This document shows, one piece after another, positions 26,101 to 48,065 of a stretch of DNA of 64,000 nucleotides (its first letter is position 1; each line of letters starts with the position of its first letter). This stretch comes from Muricea muricata. Taxonomy: Eukaryota; Cnidaria; Anthozoa; Malacalcyonacea; Plexauridae. The stretch lies in assembly GCA_963855995.1 (NCBI GenBank), contig OY979717.1, positions 51,591,140 to 51,655,139 on the forward strand, given 5' to 3'. Position numbers and translations under genes: made by a program. The notes under the pieces were generated by a model, which saw only the letters and a program-made list of their open reading frames with translations, searched no databases and was not told where the DNA came from.

Positions 26101-26585
26101 TATTCTACAAACTAATACATGGTCATGTAAGCGTTGACACTAACTTACTGCCATCAACTACAAATAATAACAGAAGAGAAACCAGATCATCCGACACTGA
26201 TCATTTAGCATTTTCGACAAACCGATGCAAGACCACCACATACCAAAGATCATATTTGAACAGAACAACCAGACTTTGGAATATCCTGCCAAAGGAACTG
26301 ACAAGCATTAACATCAGCTTAACTCAGTTTAAATCTGGTCTTTATAAATATTACCAACTAGCTGTTAAAAACGTTTTCGATGTAGATGATCCAAGAACAT
26401 GGAAATCTGTATGTTTGTCCTGTAACAAGTGTCGTAATCTGTCCTGTGAAATCTCGTGTTGTTATTAGTTTTATTGTTTGTTGTACCATATTTATATAGA
26501 GGGCCGCTGTAATTGGCGCAAGCTGTAGCGTGTACCCTGCCAATTGTCTATATTTGTGAACGTAATGTGCTGTTTGTTCATTGGC

Positions 26586-26616
<31 letters not shown>

Positions 26617-26618
26617 TC
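23131..26618 (+). mobile_element. CR1/L2-clade LINE, full coding region
   Basis: The borders come from comparing the interrupted left arm with the intact right arm of the host element: sequence matching the arm stops after GCTTTGCCATA (23130) and resumes at about 26619. The 3' end is a tail of AAAT/TAAA repeats (about 26592-26615), typical of CR1/L2-type LINEs, and there is no obvious target duplication. The 5' leader is only about 20 bp before the first ATG, so the 5' end may be truncated. Confidence 0.85.
23151..26468 (+). CDS. LINE endonuclease-reverse transcriptase with N-terminal 2A motif
   Basis: A 1105-codon intact frame from ATG at 23151. Residues 1-95 are basic, then hydrophobic (RILLYVLYSLFLIYL), leading to GDVELNPGP at residues 97-105, the 2A ribosome-skipping signature (DxExNPGP). 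An APE-type endonuclease follows (LLLNARSLMS, NETWLSKS, RGGGVLL, GSCYRPPN, AGDFNFP, TDHSAIL), then reverse transcriptase (NKAQGPDNIP, YRPISLLC, LYLDMSKAFDRVSH, SGVPQGSILGPLLF, FADDTKIF) and a C-terminal cysteine-bearing end (CLSCNKCRNLSCEISC). All key motifs are present, with FADD in place of YADD as in many LINEs. The 2A presumably releases the short N-terminal peptide from the enzyme. In-frame sequence continues upstream to 23121 but belongs to the host repeat. Confidence 0.93.
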   Translation: MAVSRRLRGTQKILIFLRVYIICCGLFHTKAKITANFSTWYEIYVCSEVLKVQISTCRFKRRKKIKRKPLGNLLKLVLGCRILLYVLYSLFLIYLSGDVELNPGPRNTTNQIPCDKRPIKCLLLNARSLMSTAKLSDGKTVSNLERFQNLVYCEDIDIVFVNETWLSKSVNNTEILHAGYTLIRNDREGRGGGVLLGKKTGLFKSVREIKHNYNLEITLVELTTMSDTNVLVGSCYRPPNADKTWMENFDSLLNDVCTRHSKIVLAGDFNFPRACWNSNENSTGINEKSFIKILDDYFLEQLNKFPTRENNILDLVITSIPDKIIINELLKPTDSKILTDHSAILFELMAACSPLQKVNRFVFDYQRANFECLRTHLQSRNLEAKISDNGDVNYDWMNWKNAFLAAVAEFVPVINTKGRKFLPWMNSTILHLIKKKNTLRTRIKRSRSPSNYVKVKYKNLRAKIKHMLRDSRVEYLNKICANRHNNPKRFWSFFKLKSKVSNIPGKVSVKLNDSERINADTNIGIANMFNEYFASNFNTDYHSFSENRDQPYNDITIDVITLSEEEIVAVIKNLDTNKAQGPDNIPARLLKETATEIAPSLCALFNKSLRVGVLPNDWKIANVVPVHKHGEKTYVENYRPISLLCLISKVLERCIFNNIKYCIYEQLNPCQHGFMPGKSCVTQLIEVLDQLGRELDRGKQIDVLYLDMSKAFDRVSHAELIRRLREFGFGGHILKWFVSYLTNRYQQTTVLGATSRPVSVTSGVPQGSILGPLLFLLYENHLPDVVTKSKIATFADDTKIFKTIESSSDASALQDDLTKFEKISTNINLGLNPSKCKVLRVTRKRNKIVHPYKLHHTILECSDCERDLGILTSSDLTWSRHVEYQCTKATKALGFVRRATLNIKDIAIRRTLYLSLVRSQLCYGSQIWAPQTVTLIKQAERTQRRATKYVLDLPFRCDTTYQQRLLLLDLIPLCYWHEFLDIVLFYKLIHGHVSVDTNLLPSTTNNNRRETRSSDTDHLAFSTNRCKTTTYQRSYLNRTTRLWNILPKELTSINISLTQFKSGLYKYYQLAVKNVFDVDDPRTWKSVCLSCNKCRNLSCEISCCY

Positions 26619-28102
26619 TTCAAAACTAGCAATGATGGATTCCTGGTAAGCAATAATAACTCTAAAAGTACCTCCACTGGTGTCGTGGAATAAACGTTTG
26701 GAACTGGATTGAGGCAAAAAAGTGATGAGAGCTCAACGGAAGTTTGTACTTTTGACGGACAGACGAAATCAGCATGATAAAGCTTGTAAAATGCATGCAT
26801 GGGCTAGATTATTGATATTCAATGATGGTATGTGACCGGCGAGGCTAAGGAGTCAACAAAAAAGTGGTAAAGTAAACGAGCTCTGCTGGTAACAGCGGAA
26901 ATAGGGATCAGAGGTCTCTAATAATACGGATCTAAATGATCGTTCTACCACTTCTTTGGCAGGTACCTAAAACCTTTCATCAGAAGTTCCTTTTCCCAGC
27001 ATTAGGGCATTATCATGTTGATGTCGACTTGTCTGTCTTGTCTGTCTCGACTTGCTGTGCTTTCATGCACTTTTCGCTTAATCTAGTTTCTTCCATGACA
27101 GTAGTTAAGGTATACTTTTAGAATCATTATTGCTTACCAGGAATCCATCATTGCTAGTTTTGAATATATATGGCAAAGCAAACTTTTTGAAAATGTTGAA
27201 AGACGTTCATCATCACTTACGATTTACGAACGGTTCTCCTTCAAACGCCTAATACCTATTATCCATTTTAGATGTCCAGATTCCCTGTTTTCCGCCATTC
27301 CATGTATTCTTTAAAAAATCCTTCAACTATGACACCAAGTTCGTTTATTTTCTAACTAAAACATTCTCTTGTTGTTACCTATGCTGTTTTTGGTTAAAGA
27401 ATGTCGCTCAATGTCTGATTTATTATATAATACCCTTGTTGTTTGACAATAATTTGTGATAACGCGTTTTTACCTACCCCTGCCAAGTACGAATGTCAAG
27501 CACCCAAAATTTGGGTGCCACGTGACCAGCCTGTGTCAGGGTCTTCGTCGTAGCGCGGGTAGCAAAGGTGAAGAGCCTGAGAATCAGGTTGCGTGGTCCA
27601 CCTCAAATATAGAACAGCGCCATATTTTTTCAGTCATGTGACTAACATCAAATATCAACTTTGCCAGGATCTTCTCACAACTTTGTTTTGATGTTCGTAA
27701 GTTTTAATGAATAGCACGGCTCGTTTTGAATACGTACGGCATAAATATCTTATAAAACTAATACCATGGTTCGCACTGTACTGAGGCGAATAGTTGTTTT
27801 AGTGTAATTTCTTTAGTAAAGTTTACGTGTATAAAATGCACTGACGTCTTTTATAAATACAGTTTACTTCTGAAAATTCCTAAGTGAAGACTAAAGTTTA
27901 CTTCTTTTTTATTTTTAAATAGTGAAAAAAGTATTTAATAAGGTATTTGCAGACGATCTATTACCTTAAGATATTTTAACACCAAAATTTGTTTGTATTC
28001 TTTGAGTTTATATTGATGCATTTTTCTCCATTTGCTAATTTTGGTAAAAGTATAATATACATCAAATCGACTCATTGGAGGCCATTTTGAAAAAATGCCA
28101 AC

Positions 28103-29096
28103 TAGTATACAAATAATGAATGTTTATGAGTGCAATAGTAAGAATATTTTCATGAGGTGAAAGATGGAATGTTTTATTCAACGAGGCGATAGCCGAGTTA
28201 ACATTTCATCTTTCACCGAATGAAAATATTCTTACTATTGCACGAATAAAAACATTCACTATTTGTTTTATATGATACCAAAATAGGCTATTGCTTTTCA
28301 AATAAAAACAGTTTATTAAAAGATCACCGTCCGAGAAATGTTTTGACGGATGGGATTTATTGAAAACAGAAAGAGTGCAATAGTAAAAAACGTATGGTAC
28401 TTTTGCACTCTGGAGAGTGCAATAGTATTTTTTTATTGCACTCTTGGGAAATAGAGCTTTCTATTCGACATCACGTGACCAAAATCAACCAATTACACGA
28501 TCTGAATTTAACAAGGTATTATATAATAAATAATGCCTCATATTTACTGGTCAGGCAACAATTCAAAATTCTCGAAAACCATTATTTACTAAAGAAATTA
28601 TACTAACAGCCTTTATTAATTATTATATAATACCCAATTAAATTCTGGTCGTTTAATTATTGGCTGATTATGGTCACGTGATATTAAATAAAAAGTTCCA
28701 TTTTCCAAGAGTGCAATGGAAAACGTTCCATTGCACTCCTAGGAGTGCAATAGTTTTTTCCATTGCACTCTCGCAATTCCCATCCGTCAAAAAGCTCTTC
28801 GTACGGTATTCGTAGTTTACTTTAGGCTGGTTTCGGTCTTAGATGAATGAGAAATAATCCAAATACTAAAATACGACTCAAATGCATGTTGTTTTAAATA
28901 GGGTGTGTAAAATCTGGTACCATATAAAACAAATAGTGAATGTTTTTATTCGTGCAATAGTAAGAATATTTTCATTTGGTGAAAGATTGATTGTTCCATT
29001 CAACTCAGCTATCGCCTCGTTGAATGGAACAATCAATCTTTCACCTCATGAAAATATTCTTACCATTGCACTCATAAGCATTCATTATTTGTATAC
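28103..29096. repeat. Nested palindromic element built on GTGCAATAG
   Basis: The outer arms 28103-28275 and 28915-29096 are inverted copies. Each arm is itself a hairpin (GTGCAATAGTAAGAATATTT read inward from both sides). Inside, 28376-28520 and 28680-28795 form another inverted pair carrying repeated GAGTGCAATAG/CTATTGCACTC. The axis lies near 28590 between TATTATATAAT words. Open frames in it are by-products. It ends about 100 bp upstream of the enoyl-CoA reductase start. Confidence 0.8.
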
Positions 29097-29199
29097 TGTA
29101 AAAACAAATTACTGGGTAACACTAGTGTTTAATTCCCCACCCCACCAGTCCAAGGCAATTCATATGACACCATAATTATATGCATCACAGCTATACAAC

Positions 29200-30018
29200 A
29201 TGGCGGAAGAAAGATTCGAACAAACAGCTGACGGTGAGAAATTGGTCAACGTTCGCAGCGATACCGAAGAAATTGTGAACAATTCTACACCATCTGGATG
29301 TAATCCAGTATTTATCAATTCACTTACATATATCGGAACGTTGGTATTATTTGTTTTAGTTATGGAAATACCCGATTTACCAGCACTGCCATTCCCACTG
29401 AATAAATCAATGCTCGTGTCGAATGATGCAGATTTCGCCCAAAATAAACGTATGAAATATCTGTTAATGACTTTTTGGGCACTACATTTCATGCGACGAA
29501 CTCTCGAAGTGCTGTTTGTTCATCAGTACAAACGACGTATGCCGATAGTCGAGAGTATTGGTGCGCCTGTATATTACTGGTTCTTTGCTATCTGGATTGC
29601 TTGGTCAATGCGACCAGAATCAGGCTATAAACAATCATTTCTTGCTCTTGTTATTCTGGGTAGTATCATCTTTTTCATTGGTGAAACAGGAAACTGTGTT
29701 TGTCATATTCAGCTGCGCAAATTTCGAGATGAAAAACGACCAACTTATGTAAGAAGCGCATCACGTCACGTGCTCCCACACGGATTATTGTTCAATCAAG
29801 TTTCTTGTCCACATTATTTCTATGAGATTATTTCATGGACTGGATTCTTTCTCGCGACGTGGACCTTGGCAGCAGTCCTTTTTCTATTAGCGACAATTAT
29901 TACACTAGTTGTGTATGCGCGCAAGAAACACAAGGCTTATCTGCAAGAGTTTGACGGCAAAGATGGAAATGAATTATACCCTGCCAATAGGACAGCATTG
30001 ATTCCGTTTATTTATTGA
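29200..30018 (+). CDS. Trans-2-enoyl-CoA reductase family protein (TECR-like), single exon
   Basis: A 272-residue intronless frame with a good ATG context (CAACATGGCGG). It matches the steroid 5-alpha-reductase/TECR family: a hydrophobic segment at about 40-60, LHFMRRTLEVLFVH (95-108) and MP (114-115) as in TECR, further membrane segments at about 124-137 and 147-165, VSCPHYFYEIISW (201-213), a helix at 215-238, KKHKAYLQEF (242-251) and the C-terminal ALIPFIY. The SCPxYxxE motif contains the tyrosine position implicated in catalysis in yeast Tsc13. TECR performs the last reduction of very-long-chain fatty acid elongation in the ER, using NADPH. About 100 N-terminal residues, including the ubiquitin-like domain of canonical TECR, are absent. 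Lack of introns suggests a retrocopy, though the frame is intact and no poly-A tail or duplication was seen. Confidence 0.87.
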   Translation: MAEERFEQTADGEKLVNVRSDTEEIVNNSTPSGCNPVFINSLTYIGTLVLFVLVMEIPDLPALPFPLNKSMLVSNDADFAQNKRMKYLLMTFWALHFMRRTLEVLFVHQYKRRMPIVESIGAPVYYWFFAIWIAWSMRPESGYKQSFLALVILGSIIFFIGETGNCVCHIQLRKFRDEKRPTYVRSASRHVLPHGLLFNQVSCPHYFYEIISWTGFFLATWTLAAVLFLLATIITLVVYARKKHKAYLQEFDGKDGNELYPANRTALIPFIY

Positions 30019-30239
30019 TTGTGATAATTTTGTATAGTGGTGGCATTTATAGCGATATTTTGGTTGGCTTTGATGATTATAAGTCTAATTAATATTCATA
30101 AACCTATAGTGTCAATAAGCCTATATTTTAAGTGGAGGTTAATTATTCCTTTCAAGTTGTCCTCCAGATTTAATGCACGAGCGAGTCGATGTCATCCTTG
30201 TATGCAAGCTCCTAACTTGCCTTAGAAACAGGGAGAGCC
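30019..30239. other. 3' flank of the reductase gene
   Basis: AT-rich. No AATAAA directly follows the stop. A 62-codon frame at 30037-30225 has no motif. Confidence 0.4.
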
Positions 30240-30544
30240 CTGGTGCCGGTTGTATAAAAGCCGTTTAGCTTAAACGGTGGATAAGTCGAAAATATCAAGC
30301 AAGCCTATGAACTATTGACTGAAAGCAAACTAAACTTTCCGGTCGGAACATAACAACTGCGCATATAACTACACATTTGGTGGCCTGTGCCCCAGTCCAT
30401 ACACGGAAAAGTATGGACTGGGGCACAGGCTACACATTTGGTTGATAAAATTTAAGTTCAAGTATTTACAAGATGAATAGAAGCGCTTTTAAATTGTTGC
30501 TTATCCACCGTTTAAGCTAAACGCCTTTTCAACAACCGACCCCT
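30240..30544. repeat. MITE family B copy 1 with a nested hairpin
   Basis: The termini GTTTAGCTTAAACGGTGGAT and ATCCACCGTTTAAGCTAAAC form inverted repeats of about 40 bp starting GGTGCCGGTTGT. The same family occurs at 62157-63168. Inside, 30383-30430 is a perfect hairpin with 20-bp arms and 8-bp loop (GCCTGTGCCCCAGTCCATAC) flanked by TACACATTTGGT on both sides, consistent with a separate later insertion. Confidence 0.8.
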
Positions 30545-30627
30545 GGTGTGATATTTAATCGCTGACACAGGTTTGATGTGTGATATTTAGATATGATTTG
30601 TTCTGGTATCTCGGTTGGGAGAGTCAA

Positions 30628-30915
30628 CTATTAGACAGTTCAGTTGAAAGAGCCAATGGCAAGGTAACTAACTCATTTAGGGGAGTCAGTGACGAGATAA
30701 CTCAGTGTGGGGAGTCAATGACAAAGTAGCTCAGTTGAGAGAATTAAGGACAAGGTCGCTCAGTTTGGACGGTACTAAATGACAAGGTAAATCAGTTGGA
30801 AGAGTCAATGACCAGGTGACTCAGTTTGGAGGGTCACTGACAAGGTAATTGGGAGAGTCGGTGACAAGTTCACAGAATGAGCATTCTGTGACTAGGTAGC
30901 TCAGTTGAAAAGGGC
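30628..30915. repeat. Minisatellite of about 30 bp units
   Basis: Degenerate tandem units around GACAAGGTAACTCAGTTGGG and AGAGTCAATGAC repeat about nine times. There is no open frame of note. Confidence 0.7.
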
Positions 30916-31710
30916 ATTCACTGTAAGAATGAATAGAATTCGACTAGCAAACCCAACAGTCCGCGAGTTTGATTCGAACCTCGGTTAAGCAACTAGTATG
31001 CTAAATCCTTGCGTAAATACAGCTCACAGGAAAAAAGATGACAAACACCCACAGGGAAAGTTCGTTGGTCATGACATCGCACGAGCGAGCTTTTTAACGT
31101 ACGCCAGCCACAAGTCATTAATGGCAGTTCTCAACAGCGTCGACAATTCTAACATGAAAAAAATATTGATCAATGTTTCCTCTAGCTATATAGTGTTCGC
31201 GGCAGTCATACGAATTATAACAGGTACAAAATACACTATCTAATACAACTTGAAATTTATTCTTATTTAATTAAGTTACACTGTAACAAATTCAATCACT
31301 TTGTTAGTCAATCAATTATATAAATCTTCAATAATTCAGTTCTTCTAAAAATTATGTACATATTTGCATCAATACTTCAATGTGATTTAACGTTAGACAG
31401 CTGGAGCAAGCGACGTTTTTGACGACACTCACGGGCAAAGCTAGAACGTTAATTTTGGGGAGGTGTGTATTACTAATATTTATGTTCTGCCTGAATTATA
31501 AACAAACCCAAATTATAAAGGCTCTAGCTTCCCCTGCCCCTGAAGACACTTTCTCCTAGCAAAATAAATGAAACCGTTAATATACAGATAACGTTCGAAA
31601 TCCCGAACAAGGATTGACTGCAGATCTTCCTGCTGATGTCATCAAAAACGGCCGCTTATTATCAAACAAAGTCTCTTTCCTGAGCTCCATGTTACTAAGG
31701 TACTGAGACT
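30916..31710. other. Intergenic, no gene seen
   Basis: An 81-codon frame at 30998-31243 (+) has no recognised motif. GGTTCGAATC on the - strand near 30970 looks like a tRNA B box but no convincing A box or folded tRNA accompanies it. Confidence 0.4.
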
Positions 31711-31919
31711 GTGCACACGAGGTTGTTTCCGAGCGTTTTCACAACAGTCAAAATGAAAACCATGAACTACAAACATTCTCATCGCATGAAGTTTTTAGTT
31801 TTTGCCGGCAGATAAGGTTTATATGCTGATTTTCACTTAATTATGTCAACACGTTGGAAGCTTTCAGCCTTTTGAAATAATTCGGGATGAAAACGCTCGG
31901 AAATGACACCGCGTGCACG
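31711..31919. repeat. MITE with GTGCAC termini
   Basis: The left end GTGCACACGAGGTTGTTTCC continues into GAGCGTTTTCA. The right end TGAAAACGCTCGGAAATG continues into CGCGTGCAC as its reverse complement. About 145 bp lie between. Confidence 0.75.
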
Positions 31920-32521
31920 TAGCCTGATTATATTATTATATGATCCCGCTTACCCGGGGGATTAGATAATAAATGAAGCGTAAAACGATTTAAGGTATTG
32001 AATTGAAATAAGTCATAGTTAACGGATGAGAAATGTTTAATTCCTGATTGCTTGAATTTTTTGTTTGCCGAAATATAAAATGAAACAAAATGGTGCTTGA
32101 CATTAATTTGTGTGAAATATATCTTTTTTATTGATCAATACTGGAAGTATTCTAACTTTGGTATTTTCTCGTTATGTCACGAGCTTCATGTGTGTGTTGT
32201 ATTTGCATCGAATCAACCAGTAGTATTGTCTAGTTTGATCAGTTGTTCCCATGATGTGTAAACAGCCGAAGTCCAACATGTTGGTTGTTTAAGCAAAAAT
32301 ACAATAGGCACATAATAAGATAGGTACCTATTTTTGCATACACCTGGACAATAACTTAGATGACGAGTTCTATTGATTTGTAAGCCTCCACACCATGCAT
32401 AATTCTATTTACTACATTGAGAATATTGACATCCATAGTCAACTTAGATAGGCGAAAGAACTTGTGCATTTTGTGATACCAGTACCATATTTATAGGACT
32501 TGTATACTTTGATATGACAAT

Positions 32522-33030
32522 GAATATTAGATGCGGACACATGTCATGAGTAATCCCTGACAAACAAAAATTTGGAATTTCTTACATTTTACTTTTAAAG
32601 TCTCATATTAACACAACGCGTGAAATTTCTACTTTACTTACGACAAAAAGGAGACACATTATTTGGAAGCTTGCGAAAACTATTTATTACCCATAACTAT
32701 TAAGGGAATTTTCCTATTCTTAAATATTTCTTTAGATACGAACAGTTCAAAATGCATTTTGGGCTAGTGCATATCTTTCCGCAAGATTCTAAGCTAATTT
32801 TAACATTTTAAAAAAGCAATAACTTGAATTGGGCTAGGGAAATCGACATAATCACTTAATCGTTCTATATACAGTTTTTTGTAAGCTTTCTAATGGTATA
32901 CTTTATTTTCCCAATATATCAGCTAACTTGATATAAGATTTCATGTTTTCTTATCGACTAGGAATTTAATGTAAGAAATCCCAAATGTTTCGCCGTCATG
33001 GTTTACTTGTGTCTACATCTAATACACTTT
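32522..33030. repeat. Inverted-repeat element of about 0.5 kb
   Basis: The left ATTAGATGCGGACACATGTC and TTTGGAATTTCTTACATT are matched by the right TGTGTCTACATCTAAT and AATGTAAGAAATCCCAAATG in inverted order. The core is AT-rich and non-coding. Confidence 0.65.
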
Positions 33031-33805
33031 ATCATATTGAAGTGTACAGACTGTACATTTCCCAATAATGTTGTGCTGGTATGACAAAACGCACAATTCC
33101 TTCTTTATTTGATATTAAGCACCCTCACTAACTGTGTCATGTTATGATCAAACCCACAGTGAAGGCCATTCATACATTAGTCTTTGTGACGCTAATCACA
33201 AATATGTTTAGCAAGGGTGATATTTGAGTACTCCAGAGGACAATCTAATTTACATCGTTTGGTAAAGAATAATTTTGATTAACTGTATTCACTCTCAATA
33301 TTGTTGAGGTGTACTTAGGAAGCAAGACGTGAAACAAATAAAATCGTTTCATAATAATACGCACGATTCCTATGGAACGAGTTGATTCCACCCCAACGAT
33401 TTATGGTCTACATATGTTTTACGTAGAAATATATTTAGCACACTCGTCGTTAAAAATGATATTTGGGGTTAATCGCACTAAGAGTTAGACGCTCTATGTT
33501 TTCTGTTTGCAGACAGATAATACCGTGAATTATGTCACGTGAATTCTATTGCTCTGTTATCAAGTTGTAGTTTCATCTCTGTCATGACTGTAGCTGCCTC
33601 CCATTTGCTTTTAACCTTTGAACGAGAAATAATATAGTCAAAAAATATATTACCATGCTTTGAATACATTTCGAATCTTAACACTGTGATAATGAAGAGG
33701 AACAGACCTGTACTGTCTCCACCAACAGTGCTATCACTTTGTGAATAACATACCCCCTTCAGTATAGTAATGTGATAACTTCCTACATTCAACCCTGACT
33801 TGGGT
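33031..33805. other. Intergenic, no gene seen
   Basis: No convincing frame or family. The frame at 33535-33906 (-) overlaps the SINE and looks like chance. Confidence 0.4.
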
Positions 33806-33809
33806 AAGG

Positions 33810-34080
33810 GGGGGGGGGAAAAGGTGTAGTGGTCAGACCACTCGCCTTTCATCTCTAAGGTCCCGTGTTCGATCCCCCAGAAGGTGGACTCAAACCCAGT
33901 CCTCATGTGAAATGAGTATAGTGGACGCTCTGCCGAAGGTCGTGGGTTTTCTCTGGGTACTCTGGTTCCCTCCCACAGGGAATGTTGACAGTGTGGGATA
34001 GCTACACGTAATACGGGGAGAAAGGTCGGTTGAAATGTTGCTGCTATATATCGCCAGTAAAAGTCTTAAGAAATTTGTAA
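33810..34080 (+). mobile_element. tRNA-derived SINE
   Basis: A box GTAGTGGTCAGACCACTCG and B box GGTCCCGTGTTCGATCCC, spaced as in a tRNA, are visible at 33824-33880. A non-tRNA body follows (GTCGTGGGTTTTCTCTGGGT, GGTTCCCTCCCACAGGG), a sequence type common in animal SINEs. It sits directly downstream of the sorting nexin stop codon in the opposite orientation, so it may be part of that gene's 3' UTR. Confidence 0.75.
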
Positions 34081-34088
34081 CTGCTACA

Positions 34089-47258
<13,170 letters not shown>

Positions 47259-47863
47259 TGCCCGAAAGTATCAAACTTATATCGAAATTCCTGTACGTTG
47301 AAGAGAGAAATAATGCTATTATCCCGCAACCACAAATACGAAGCACACATTATTAAATGCGATAAACAAGCAAAGTAGCGAGACAAATCCATTTTATAAC
47401 AACAAAGCTTATACGCTTTCTATTAAACAGATTGCAAATGAATTAAATTCCGTGCGGCCTGTATTCGAATACAGGACTAGATAACCGCCTACGTTCTTAA
47501 CGAGGGGAAAAAGTTACATTAATATTCCTAATACGTTTAAACAACATGCGACTCGCGAGTCATTAAAAACACTTTTGTCTTCGATGGATTTGAATACAAG
47601 TCTAGGGGATCTGCAAATCGAAACGGTCAGACGTTTCAGGAAAATGACTTTTGCTATTTGTGCCAAGAATAGAATGGTTTAACTGTTTTACCTGATATAT
47701 GTTAATCCTGTTCTTCAGAAATTTGTCATCCGTGAATAATGATATTCATATTTACTTCGCCGGCCAAGTCAGCCATGCAAGTTGATGCGATGGAATGCCC
47801 CCAGCAATACCAGCATGCGTCACGCGTACACCAAGGTCCTGCGATGGCGCACAAAAAGTCAAC
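47259..47863. other. Upstream region of the sorting nexin gene
   Basis: Presumed 5' UTR and promoter side of the sorting nexin gene (- strand). A palindrome CCTGTATTCGAATACAGG lies near 47458. No gene was seen before the DIRS element begins. Confidence 0.4.
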
Positions 47864-48065
47864 TTACGTTCTAATTCACTGCGTTCAACCGAACGTAAAT
47901 TATTTTCATCTTACATACTACAATTCACAATGATATGCAAAGTAGACGAAGATATGGTTGGATGCTCACACAATCCAAACTGTTTTTATTTGTTATTCGT
48001 TATCCAGCACAAACATACAAAACACTATTAGTTAGGTTTACACACTATTCATGTCTAATCTCCCA

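Larger units (their letters stand above)
22643..27778. mobile_element. Long-inverted-repeat Tc1/mariner-like element interrupted by a LINE
   Basis: The left end AGTGCGAACCATGG (from 22644) matches the reverse complement of the right end CCATGGTTCGCACT (to 27777). TA dinucleotides flank both ends (22641-22642, 27779-27780). The right terminus read inward is CAGTGCGAACC, the CAGT start usual for Tc1/mariner; the left has G for C. The arms are several hundred bp: 22643-23130 continuing at 26619-26665, against 27115-27778. The LINE lies inside the left arm; the right arm has about 190 extra bp near 27400-27590. The core (26666-27114) has no transposase, so the element is non-autonomous, about 1.65 kb without the LINE. 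Confidence 0.8.

Noticed and set aside
30940..30995. tRNA gene suggested by a GGTTCGAATC word on the - strand
   Set aside because: No matching A box, anticodon stem or acceptor stem could be folded.
33535..33906. 123-codon minus-strand frame
   Set aside because: Partly the complement of the SINE, no motif, no splice neighbours.
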